Of a stretch of 16,941 nucleotides of DNA, positions 1-6,635 are shown one piece after another (the stretch's first letter is position 1; each line of letters starts with the position of its first letter). Source of the stretch: Chrysochromulina tobinii (lineage: Eukaryota > Haptophyta > Prymnesiales > Chrysochromulinaceae); assembly GCA_001275005.1 (NCBI GenBank), contig JWZX01000523.1, positions 1 to 16,941 of the forward strand, in the 5' to 3' direction. The notes below the pieces were generated by a model. The model saw only the letters and a list, made by a program, of their open reading frames with translations. It was not told the origin of the DNA and did not search any database. The position numbers and the translations under genes were made by a program.

Positions 1-235
1 TGCGTCCGAAGCCGTTACTAAACGTGCCCGGCGCACAGATGTCGCAGAATGGCTGGCCCGTGCGTGGCTGCGCCTGCGTAGGCGTGCAATTATGGCAGCG
101 CGCCATGCCCGGGTTGCCATTCGACATGCCCGCGGGACACGGCATGCACGCGGCCGCGTACGAGCGACCACCCGACTGTGGCGCCCCTGAAGCCCTCGGC
201 TCTCTCTGTGCGTGCGCGCGCGCGAGCGTCCTCAT
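1..235 (-). CDS. Partial Cys-rich protein with ephrin-receptor-like (GCC2/GCC3-type) repeats; runs off the left edge
   Basis: On the minus strand a frame is open from about position 286 to the window edge. From 148 downward it encodes three CxxC pairs with identical 13-residue spacers: CMPC, then PAGMSNGNPGMAR, then CHNC, then TPTQAQPRTGQPF, then CDIC, followed by APGTFSNGFGR. This Cys/Gly pattern resembles ephrin-receptor-like/TNFR-like Cys-rich modules found in large extracellular or surface proteins of algae and protists; that assignment is family knowledge, not a search result. The real 5' boundary is unclear. An ATG at 235-233 is in frame and overlaps the SDR stop as TAATG, but the stretch 235-149 (Arg/Ala-rich, no signal peptide) does not look like a secreted N-terminus. 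The Cys-rich exon may therefore start at an acceptor such as the CAG near 175-180. The Cys-rich part is well supported; start, exon structure and full length are not. Confidence 0.5.
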   Translation of the reverse strand, partial: MRTLARAHAQREPRASGAPQSGGRSYAAACMPCPAGMSNGNPGMARCHNCTPTQAQPRTGQPFCDICAPGTFSNGFGR

Positions 236-1233
236 TATTGGCTGGCCATCAGGTTCGCCACGCACTCAAAGACCTCCTCCGCGAGATCATCGCTCTGCGC
301 GAGTGGAGATGGCAGCTCTACCCGCCCCAGGTCGCCGATCTGGTCCCACGTCGCCCCAGCGGGCACATTCGGATTCCGATTGCCGTTGAGATAGCCGCCA
401 CTCATGGCGCGGACTTGCTCCACCGGCGCCACCGCGGCCCATGTCTGGCACGCCGCCACGTGCTCGAGACGTTGCCCCTTGAGTATGCCTCTCAGTTCCC
501 AACGCAGCACCAGCGCCACCTGCCGCAGCACGAGCCGCGTGGTCATGTGCTGGAGCATGCCTGTGCCACCCACGACGCCAGGGTGGAGGCAGACCACCGG
601 GAACGAGACGCGCTTCGCCTTGGCTCGCGTCCACAGAATTCGGATCAGATTCGAGTAGGCATAGGCATGCAGCGGGTCGTAACGTTCCTTTGGCGGCGGC
701 GGTGGAGTCCACGAGACGACACGGCGGTGGGCCTCGGACGCCATCTGCACTACGCGTCCTCCCGGAGTGCTCAGGATGCGCTCCTCGAGCAACTCCGCCA
801 AGAGGAACGCACCCAGGCAATTGACTGCGAATTGGGTCTCGATGCCAGGCGTGACAACTCCCCACTCTGGGATGCCATTCAGGCCCGCATTGTTGATGAG
901 CGCGTGAAGAGGTAGCTTCCCATCTCTGTCCTCAAGCGCGAGGATTTGGCTGGCACATGCCCTGACGGAGGAGAGGTCCCCGAGGTCTAAATCGATCAGG
1001 TAGACGCTCGTGCCGGTAGGTGCGTTCGCCTCAAGGGTGGCCACTGCAGCCGTTGCCTTGCTTCCAGGCCGAGCCGCAACAACCACCGCTCTCGGGCCGC
1101 CGCTGATCAATGCCTTCGCACACTCGAAGCCGATGCCGTTGGATGCGCCCGTGACGACGAACACGCAACCTGTGAGGCCGGTGCCGCGGGCGGCGGCGGC
1201 GCGCACGACAGAGGCCGCGGACCAGAAAGGCAT
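235..1233 (-). CDS. Short-chain dehydrogenase/reductase (retinol dehydrogenase/WWOX-like), catalytic Lys replaced by Asn
   Basis: Predicted NAD(P)(H)-dependent oxidoreductase of the classical SDR fold; substrate unknown. From the ATG at 1233 the protein has 332 residues. It shows the Rossmann motif TGASNGIG (residues 28-35), a DLDLGDL acidic segment, NNAG (114-117), the structural Asn in FAVNCLGAF, Ser in MASEAH (166), the active-site Tyr in AYAYSNLI (191), and HPG further on. The Tyr-to-Lys motif YxxSK, typical of this family, reads YAYSN here (codon AAT), so the catalytic Lys is missing. The frame is open 37 codons further upstream to an ATG at 1344, but 1233 is preferred because it has A at -3 and the longer N-terminus has no SDR similarity. 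The short Ala-rich leader before TGCVFVVTG could be a targeting sequence. No intron is needed. The gene lies 195 bp downstream of the RAP gene on the same strand. Confidence 0.85.
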   Translation of the reverse strand: MPFWSAASVVRAAAARGTGLTGCVFVVTGASNGIGFECAKALISGGPRAVVVAARPGSKATAAVATLEANAPTGTSVYLIDLDLGDLSSVRACASQILALEDRDGKLPLHALINNAGLNGIPEWGVVTPGIETQFAVNCLGAFLLAELLEERILSTPGGRVVQMASEAHRRVVSWTPPPPPKERYDPLHAYAYSNLIRILWTRAKAKRVSFPVVCLHPGVVGGTGMLQHMTTRLVLRQVALVLRWELRGILKGQRLEHVAACQTWAAVAPVEQVRAMSGGYLNGNRNPNVPAGATWDQIGDLGRVELPSPLAQSDDLAEEVFECVANLMASQ

Positions 1234-1428
1234 GCTCCGTGTCCTCTTCTTTGGGGGTGGCCGAGTGGTGGCCGATCGTGTGAATGTTATAAACATTGGC
1301 TGTGAATGGAAGATGTGTGAAGATACCCTGGGTCTGCTCGTCAATCATGTATCTTCAGCGCGCGAGGGCCTAATAAAACGAAGATAAATTGCTGCTCTTC
1401 GGCGTTTCTGGGATCTTCGTTTTACTCA
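1234..1428 (-). promoter_or_regulatory. Spacer: RAP 3' flank and putative SDR promoter
   Basis: This 195-bp gap between two minus-strand genes must hold the 3' end of the RAP transcript and the SDR promoter. It is clearly more AT-rich than the neighbouring coding DNA. On the minus strand the sequence AATGTTTATAAC (1297-1286) lies about 55 nt before the SDR ATG and is a TATA-like candidate. A 12-bp inverted repeat close to the RAP stop is listed separately. No ORF here looks genuine. The regulatory role is inferred from position only. Confidence 0.35.
1374..1424. repeat. Perfect 12-bp inverted repeat just after the RAP stop codon
   Basis: The arms TAAAACGAAGAT (1374-1385) and ATCTTCGTTTTA (1413-1424) are perfect reverse complements separated by 27 nt. 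The structure starts 4 nt beyond the RAP-gene TAA (1431-1429), so in that mRNA it would be a stem-loop at the very start of the 3' UTR. A role in 3'-end formation or stability is inference. Confidence 0.7.
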
Positions 1429-4400
1429 TTACTGCATCGTCCTCGGGTCCGTAGACCGGGGGTCGGCGGCCGCCATCGCCGCCCGCGGATCCGCGAGGGC
1501 GGCCTGTGCAGCCCCTGATGTGGCCGCGCCCGCGCCCGCGACGCTGCCATTGTCCTGCCCGGCCTTGAGGCCACCTGGCATGTGTGGTTGGAGTCTCTCA
1601 CGAAGCGCGCGCTGACGCATCTCGTCAGTGCGCTGGTCATTCCACTCCTCGTGCCTAATATGGATGACGACACAGCCAAGGGCTTGGAGCAGGCGTGCCT
1701 TGAGCTGCAGCGCGCCGAGCAGCTGGCCCGTGCTCGTGTAGTCCTTGGCCGCATGCAGCAGGATCGCAAACGTGGGTCCGCCCGTCACGTCGTGCGGTAC
1801 GAGGGCATCGATGACGTATGTGTTGAACACCTTGACGCGGTGGGGTAGCCCAAGTGCCTCGAGCGTAGCAGAGACCTCGAGGAGCGGCTGCGGCGCGCGC
1901 TCGCTCTGCACCTGTGGGGAGAGGGCGCCGTGGTGAGCATTTGCATGCAGAGGGATAGCAGAGAGCTCAAGGAGCGGCGGCGCGCGCTCGCAGCTCACCT
2001 GCAGCTGCACCTGCTGCCACGCGAGCTGCGCCTTTTGGCACAGGAGCGGCGGGAGCACCAGCCCGAGCTCTGGAGGCGCCTCGAGCTGCAGCATGAGCAT
2101 GCACTCGGCGATCCGGCATAGCTGGGCAGGTAACGCGACCCCAGAGGCGGCCTGGCTAATGGCTTGGAGCACAGCGATGGTGAGCCGATGCTCGTAGCAG
2201 CGCAGCGTGAGCAGTGACCACAGGCAGAGTGTGAGGGAGTGCAAGTCAGCATGCTGCGCCGTCTCCGCAATGTCGACGGGCAGCGTCCGGATGGCTTCGC
2301 GTGCCAGCTCTGCGCAGCCCAGCTGTACGAGTGACCAGAGAAGGGTGCCCGCCTCGGCGGGGTCGATGGCGAGGCCTGAGGCGCTCATCAATCGCATGAT
2401 GTCCGCGATCCCGAGCGGCGCCGGAGGCTCCACATGCAGCAGTGCCAAGCCGTGCACCAAGGCGACCGCAGAGTGAGGCAGCAGCTGCTGCACACTGTGG
2501 AGCCGCTCGATGAGGAGCGTGAGGATCGTGGAGGAGCGCCCGTGGTAATGGAGCGCGCCGAGCGCCTCGATGATGGTGCAGGCCTGCGCCTCGTGCAGCA
2601 CCTCGGGCTGCTCGAGCGTCCGAACCAGCTGGGACTCGAGGGCGTCGAGGAGCTTGGGCTCGTCGTACCTGCGCGAGATCAAGGGAGATCAATGGAGATC
2701 AATGGAGATCAAGGGAGATCAAGGGAGATCAAGGAGGAGCTCGGGCTCATCGTACCGCAGCCGCGCCAGACCATCGATCACCTCGGTCAGCATCTGAGGC
2801 ACGAGGACGCCGCCGCTCGTGCTCACGTGGCAGAGCTGCTCGCCGAGCGGCGCGAGCAGAGGCCACGGGCGGCGCATCGGGAGCGAGCCGAGGAGCCGAA
2901 GCGCATCACAGAGCGATTCGGTGGGCTCCGAGCGCGATCTCCGGTCGATCTCGCTGAGCAGCCTCTCTGTGAGGTCGCCTTGGAGCGAGCCGTTCAACTC
3001 GAAGAGGGCCCATGCGGTCTCGACGACCTGCATGCATTGAAGGAGGCACTCAGTGGTAATCAGTGGCATTCAGTGGCACTCAGAGGGCCCATGCGGTTTC
3101 GACGACCTGCGCGAGACGAAGCTGGTTGCGCGTGAGGCGCGCCTCGATCTGGCTGAGCATGCGCGGGAGGAGCGCCGTGTTGGGCCGCTTGAGGCGCGCG
3201 AGCACGTTCATCGTGTCGCACAGCTGCTCGGACGAGATCGAGTCGAGATCGCCGACCAGCAGCAGCAGCTGCTCGATCAACGAAGGGAGCATCATCAGTA
3301 ACGGCGAGTGTGGCGAGAGCTGCTGAAGCGAGGGCAGGTGTCGTACAAAGAGCCAGAGCGCGAGAGAGATCTGCTCGGGCGACAGGCTGCCAGCGAGAGA
3401 GCCTTCGCCTTCAGAGGCCAGCTCCCTCACGATATGCGCCCGAAGCTGCAGCAGTAACGGCTCGGCCAGCGGCATGCGCCGGCAGAGGAGGCGCGCCGTC
3501 GCGAGCAGCTCGGCGAACGAGAGCGGCGCGTGCTCGTGGGCGGCGAGCGCTTGAACGAGCCGCGGCAGCAGCCGCGCGCACGCGGCCGCGCGACCGAGGG
3601 GCACGATGGCGCGGATCAGTTGCGCGACGAGCTTTGCATGGAGCGAGGGCAGCTGTTTGTCGAGCGATCGCATCATGCGCGGGTACGCGGGCGCCTGGGC
3701 GAGGGGCCAAGGGGCCAAGGGTACAGACAGGCAATGAGAGGCAATGAGAGGCAATGAGAGGCAATGAGAGGCAATGAGAGGCCATCAGAGGCCATCAGAG
3801 GCCATCAGCGGTCATCAGAGGCAATCACCTGGGCGAGGCCGAGGGTACAGAACGCCCACAGGCAGTGCGCCGTGTCCGAGGCGGTGAGCGCGTGCAATCT
3901 CGACGCGATCTCCTCGAAGAAGGCCGTGAGGATACGCGTGTCGAGCACCTGAGGGACGAGGCGCCGTGGTGAGCGCGTGCATGCAGGGCCTGGTGAGCGC
4001 GTGCATGCAGGGGCAGGCCATCCGCGGCACTCGACGCACCGAGAGCTCGGCGAGCGCGCACAGGGCCTCGCGCAAGTAGCCGGAGTCGAGCGCGGGCAGA
4101 AAGTCGTGCAGCTTGGCGAGAATCTTGGCGAATTCGGGGCGCGACACGATCGAGGCTGCCCACGACTCTGGATCAGGGCACAGCTGCACCTGGCGCGCGA
4201 GCTTCGAGAGGCCGGTGCACAGCTGGAAGCCGGATACGGGCCGCTCGGTCAGCAGCTGCAGCAGCGCCGCCTCGTTGGTCGCACGCTCGATGTCGAGGCT
4301 GAGGGACTCGGCAAGGTGCGCAGCACGCTCGCGCGCGAGCACGAGCGCAGGCTGCATCGGCCTGCCCAGCTTCTCAAGCTCCGCGAGGCGGCTCGGCAGC

Positions 4401-5391
4401 TCGTTCGGCGGGATCTGTTCCACCTGAAGACGCATCGCCTGCTCGCATCCGTCGAGCAGCTGCTCCACGAGCACTGATTTGGCCTGATGAAGGAGGCAAT
4501 CGGAGGCCATCAGGGTGAGGACCGCCTGATGAGGGAGGCAATCAGTGGAAGCACTGATTTGGCGCTCACCTCGGCGCTCGTGAGCGTCTGCAAGGCCCAC
4601 GTGAGCTCGGCCGCGCGCTGCAGGCCGAGCGCGCGCGCCTCCATCCCCGACAGCGCCTGCGTGAGTGGCTCCACACTCGCGGCCGGAGGCGCGACCTGCG
4701 CCATCGCGAATGCGATCAGCAACGAAGCTGAGCCATGCGCGAGCATCGTCTCGCAATAGCCGGGCTCGTCGGCGCGCCCCTCGAGCTGCGCGCGCGTGCG
4801 CGAGCCCTCGATCGTGAACTCCTCCAGCCGCGCCGTGCTCACCGCACGCAGCAGCGGCTCCGCCTGCACGCCGAGCCCCTCGACGAGCGCGCGCGACAGC
4901 GTACCCAGGTGTGCGGCGTTTAAGTCGGCGAGGCGCGGCAGCACGATGGACGTGACCGCCTGGCCGATCGGGCCGCCAAGCTGCTTCAGCTTCGCGAGCG
5001 CTTGCGTGGCGAGCAGCAGCTGCGCGGAGGTCACGCGCCCATGCTGCGCGAGCAGCAGCAGCCGCTTGACGAGCCCTTGCAGCAGCGGACTCTCGGCCTG
5101 CTCGAGGCAGGAGAGGGCCCACAGGATCGAGGTGAGGCCCTTGACATCGGTAACAGTCGCGCCGCTCAGCATGCCTCCGAGCCGCATCATCATCTTGCCA
5201 AACCACGGCAGCTCCGCGAGCGCCTTGCGCTCCGAAGCGGGGAGTACCAACGCCGTGCGCGCGAGCGTATGCAGCCCGATGCTGAGCACGCCGACCGGCA
5301 AGCGTTCATAGTGGGCCTCGAGCAGCCGAGAGATCTCGTGCGCGCTTGTCTGCGTGAGGAAGACATCGTACAGGTGGTCGGCCGTCGCCAT
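1429..5391 (-). CDS. RAP-domain protein with helical (OPR-like) repeats, seven exons; probable organelle RNA-metabolism factor
   Basis: Proposed exons on the minus strand: 5391-4570, 4483-4040, 3948-3829, 3694-3107, 3027-2756, 2668-1999 and 1911-1429, joining to 1,132 residues without a frame break. The C-terminus (about residues 985-1080, near 1880-1590) fits a RAP domain: PHRVKVFNTYVIDALV, GGPTFAILLHAAKDY, LGALQLKARLLQALG, then CVVIHIRHEEWN. The rest is Leu/Ala-rich helical hairpins of the style LTSILWALSCLEQ, LLLATQALAKLKQ, AHCLWAFCTLGLAQ, ETAWALFELNG and LLWSLVQLGCAE, like OPR/FASTK-type repeats. Proteins of this class act in chloroplast or mitochondrial RNA processing, stability or translation. 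A low-complexity Ala/Asp/Arg tail follows the domain. The ATG at 5391 is chosen because an in-frame TAG lies at 5415-5413; no clear transit peptide is visible, so an extra upstream exon is possible. Splice sites are read by eye, but five of the six introns rejoin a duplicated exon motif in frame. Confidence 0.8.
1912..1998 (-). other. RAP intron 6 (87 nt), flanked by a ~45-bp direct repeat
   Basis: Donor GCAG|GTGAGC at 1998, acceptor CCCCACAG ending at 1912. The exon segment at 1866-1914 recurs at 1956-2000 with a few mismatches and a 3-nt gap, so the two splice sites lie at equivalent places in the two copies. The intron is a multiple of three with no stop, so retention would add 29 residues; this makes it the least certain splice call. 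Its 3' half (CTGCATGCA, then GCTCACCACGGCGCC) matches RAP intron 2. It has no 10-bp array. Confidence 0.6.
2669..2755 (-). other. RAP intron 5 (87 nt) with six 10-bp repeats and a 23-bp target duplication
   Basis: Donor CTGCG|GTACG at 2755, acceptor CTCGCGCAG ending at 2669. The 23-bp segment 2734-2756 recurs at 2647-2669 with two mismatches, spaced by exactly the intron length. Splicing leaves one copy, encoding RYDEPKLL. The interior (2674-2733) is six units of GAGATCAAGG/GAGATCAATG on the plus strand, that is TTGATCTCCC/TTGATCTCCA in the sense direction. Phase 2. Confidence 0.8.
2674..2733 (-). repeat. 10-bp tandem array, six units, inside RAP intron 5
   Basis: Six head-to-tail decamers; in the sense direction each contains TTGATCTCC followed by A or C. 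They fit the wider TGATNNCCNY consensus seen in other introns of this window but form a distinct, locally homogenised variant. Confidence 0.9.
3028..3106 (-). other. RAP intron 4 (79 nt) with a 29-bp target duplication
   Basis: Donor GCGCAG|GTCGTC at 3106, acceptor AATGCATGCAG ending at 3028. The 29-bp stretch 3082-3110 recurs at 3003-3031 with one mismatch, spaced by exactly 79 bp. Both copies encode QVVETAWAL; splicing leaves one copy continuing into FELNG. The insert between them has about four decamer-like units in the sense direction (GAGTGCCACT, GAATGCCACT, GATTACCACT, GAGTGCCTCC). Unspliced RNA hits TGA at once. Confidence 0.85.
3695..3828 (-). other. RAP intron 3 (134 nt) with ten 10-bp repeats and a 24-34-bp flanking duplication
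   Basis: Donor CGCCCAG|GTGATT at 3828, acceptor CTCGCCCAG ending at 3695. The exon segment 3828-3851 recurs at 3694-3727, the second copy carrying an internal GGCCAAGG duplication. The interior is the longest decamer array in the window. Splicing joins TLGLAQ to APAYPRMM in phase 0. Confidence 0.85.
3731..3828 (-). repeat. 10-bp tandem array, about ten units, inside RAP intron 3
   Basis: On the plus strand: five copies of GCAATGAGAG (3731-3780), three of GCCATCAGAG/GCCATCAGCG (3781-3810), one GTCATCAGAG and a partial GCAATCAC. In the sense direction these read CTCTCATTGC or CTCTGATGGC. The two blocks of different variants point to local slippage expansion. Confidence 0.92.
3949..4039 (-). 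other. RAP intron 2 (91 nt) with a 24-bp tandem duplication
   Basis: Donor CTCTCG|GTGCGTCGA at 4039, acceptor CGTCCCTCAG ending at 3949. Flanking similarity is weak (GGTGCGTCGA against GGTGCTCGA). Inside, a 24-bp unit containing GGTGAGCGCGTGCA starts at 3968 and again at 3992 (plus strand); the same 14-mer also occurs in the adjacent exon 3 at 3883-3896. The 3' half matches RAP intron 6. Splicing joins ALAELS to VLDTRILTAFF in phase 0. Confidence 0.7.
4484..4569 (-). other. RAP intron 1 (86 nt) with an exact 14-bp flanking repeat
   Basis: Donor GCCGAG|GTGAGC at 4569, acceptor CTTCATCAG ending at 4484. AGCACTGATTTGGC occurs exactly at 4470-4483 and 4550-4563 (80 bp apart). A second internal duplication (GCCTGATGA, then GGAGGCAATC) starts at 4482 and 4524. 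Sense-strand TGATTGCCTC and CTGATGGCCTC units tie it to the decamer family. The splice gives LTSAE-AKSVLVEQLL in phase 0; the CAG inside the repeat copy would shift the frame and is not favoured. Confidence 0.75.
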
Positions 5392-5841
5392 GAACCACGC
5401 ACGCGGCGCGCTCTAACCTCGCGGCCTACCCCTGACAATCGGCTCCACGTGGCCGGCATTTCGCAGACATTGAAAGACGATTTTTCCTCGAACACACTGC
5501 TTGGGAGGCTTGCCGACGCGTGGAGAAACTCGCCGCTCATCGCAGCGCCTTTGCTCCTGTGAGACAAAGGGAGCGTGGCTCCACGCGGCCGGTTCGCGCC
5601 CCGCGGGGCATGCAGTGATTTGCCTCGCGTGACGGCCGCCTCGCGGGAGGACTGAGTGGGGCGGCGTCAGTGGCCACGGCACATCGGCTCATTGGCACTC
5701 CTGCAGCCACCGCAAGCGCAGCGCCGCCCGCACGAGTTGGTGTTGGCACCACGGCGTTTGGAGCCGTCAGCTGACCCTCAACGTTCGCACGATGCTCTCG
5801 GGAATGCGCAGGACTCGCCGCCGCCTAACCCCCTCTGGTGC
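5392..5841. promoter_or_regulatory. Divergent RAP/eIF1 intergenic region, putative bidirectional promoter
   Basis: The RAP and eIF1 genes are transcribed outward from this 450-bp spacer. A 16-bp direct repeat, GGCTCCACGTGGCCGG at 5441-5456 and GGCTCCACGCGGCCGG at 5577-5592 (one mismatch), could be a paired protein site; the first copy contains the palindrome CACGTG (5446-5451). A pyrimidine-rich run (AACCCCCTCT) precedes the eIF1 ATG. Frames open through the spacer on both strands have no recognisable domain. Function is inferred from gene arrangement only. Confidence 0.4.
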
Positions 5842-6231
5842 ATGGACATCGCCAACTTGGGTGGAGGCCTCGATCCGTTCGCTGATCTTGACGCGGAAGC
5901 TGAGGCTACTGCGGAGAAGAAGAAGAAGAAGAAGGCAGTCGCCCCGGAAGATGAGCTGATCGGTTCGGGCGACCTGATCCATATCCGCGTGCAGCAGCGC
6001 AACGGACGCAAATGCATCACGACCGTGCAGGGCCTGAGCGCGGAGCTCGACCTCAAGAAGATCATGAAAGCCCTCAAGAAGGACCAGTGCTGCAACGGCA
6101 CCGTCGTCGAGGATGACGACATGGGCTCCGTCCTTCAGCTCCAGGGCGATCAGCGCGACGCCGTGGAGAAGTTCCTCGTGGCGAACGAGATCGCCACGAA
6201 GGACAAGATCAAGAAGCACGGCACTGGCTAG
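5842..6231 (+). CDS. eIF1: Translation initiation factor eIF1 (SUI1 family)
   Basis: A 129-residue protein matching eIF1, which binds the 40S subunit and enforces start-codon selection in the scanning pre-initiation complex. After an acidic N-terminal tail with a six-Lys run (EKKKKKKAV), the SUI1 fold is plain: IHIRVQQRNGRKCITTVQGL, LDLKKIMKALKKDQCCNGTVVE, then GSVLQLQGDQRDAVEKFLV and a C-terminal HGTG. It is slightly longer than the usual 108-113 residues because of the tail. The frame is open upstream to 5656, but the sequence before MDIANLGGG has no eIF1 similarity, so the ATG at 5842 is used. Single exon. Its divergent partner is the RAP gene. Confidence 0.95.
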   Translation: MDIANLGGGLDPFADLDAEAEATAEKKKKKKAVAPEDELIGSGDLIHIRVQQRNGRKCITTVQGLSAELDLKKIMKALKKDQCCNGTVVEDDDMGSVLQLQGDQRDAVEKFLVANEIATKDKIKKHGTG

Positions 6232-6635
6232 ACGGGGGGCTAGACGGGGAGGACGGCCGCCTGGCCCTCACGTGCTCATGTGCCTGGACCTGGCCTGGGC
6301 GCACTTCACGGGTCCCCGGTCCTGTACCTCCCAGTGCGTGCGCCTGCACTTGGGCGAGAGAGGCCTCGCGATGAGGCCGTCTTGTAGAGCGACGCGCCGC
6401 TGCTACCTGAGTGGATCTAGTCATCATCCGACTTGAGCACGCGCGCAAGGCGCGAGTATGCATGAGTGTGCCGTGAACCTGTGTGTGGTTGCGACACACT
6501 AGAAAGTTGAAACGAGCCGAAGTGTGCCCGTCTGGGGTGCAGCTCCCACGTCACGGTGCGGATCATAGTATCGACACTAGAACGAAGCGCGTTTCGTCGC
6601 GCCGTAATTCCGCAAACCCACCGGTCGACCGGACG
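6232..6635 (+). other. 404-bp spacer between eIF1 and the Sfi1-repeat gene
   Basis: This is the eIF1 3' flank and Sfi1 promoter. GGCTAGACGGGG is tandemly duplicated across the eIF1 stop (about 6227-6250). CCACGTCA (6546-6553), a bZIP-type motif, lies about 85 bp before the Sfi1 ATG. I see no RNA gene and no convincing coding region. Confidence 0.4.

Noticed and set aside
287-865. Long minus-strand open frame inside the SDR gene, and plus-strand frames 178-915 and 1010-1387
   Set aside because: These are shadows of the SDR coding frame; none shows family motifs, whereas the SDR frame has the full motif set.
3731-3828. CRISPR-like or satellite array
   Set aside because: The 10-bp units are head to tail without spacers and lie between splice sites in a eukaryotic gene, so this is an intronic minisatellite, not CRISPR.
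5413-5682. Minus-strand open frame upstream of the RAP start as an N-terminal extension
   Set aside because: It ends in a TAG (5415-5413) in the same frame as the RAP ATG, has no recognisable domain, and the only apparent splice around it would be about 17 nt.
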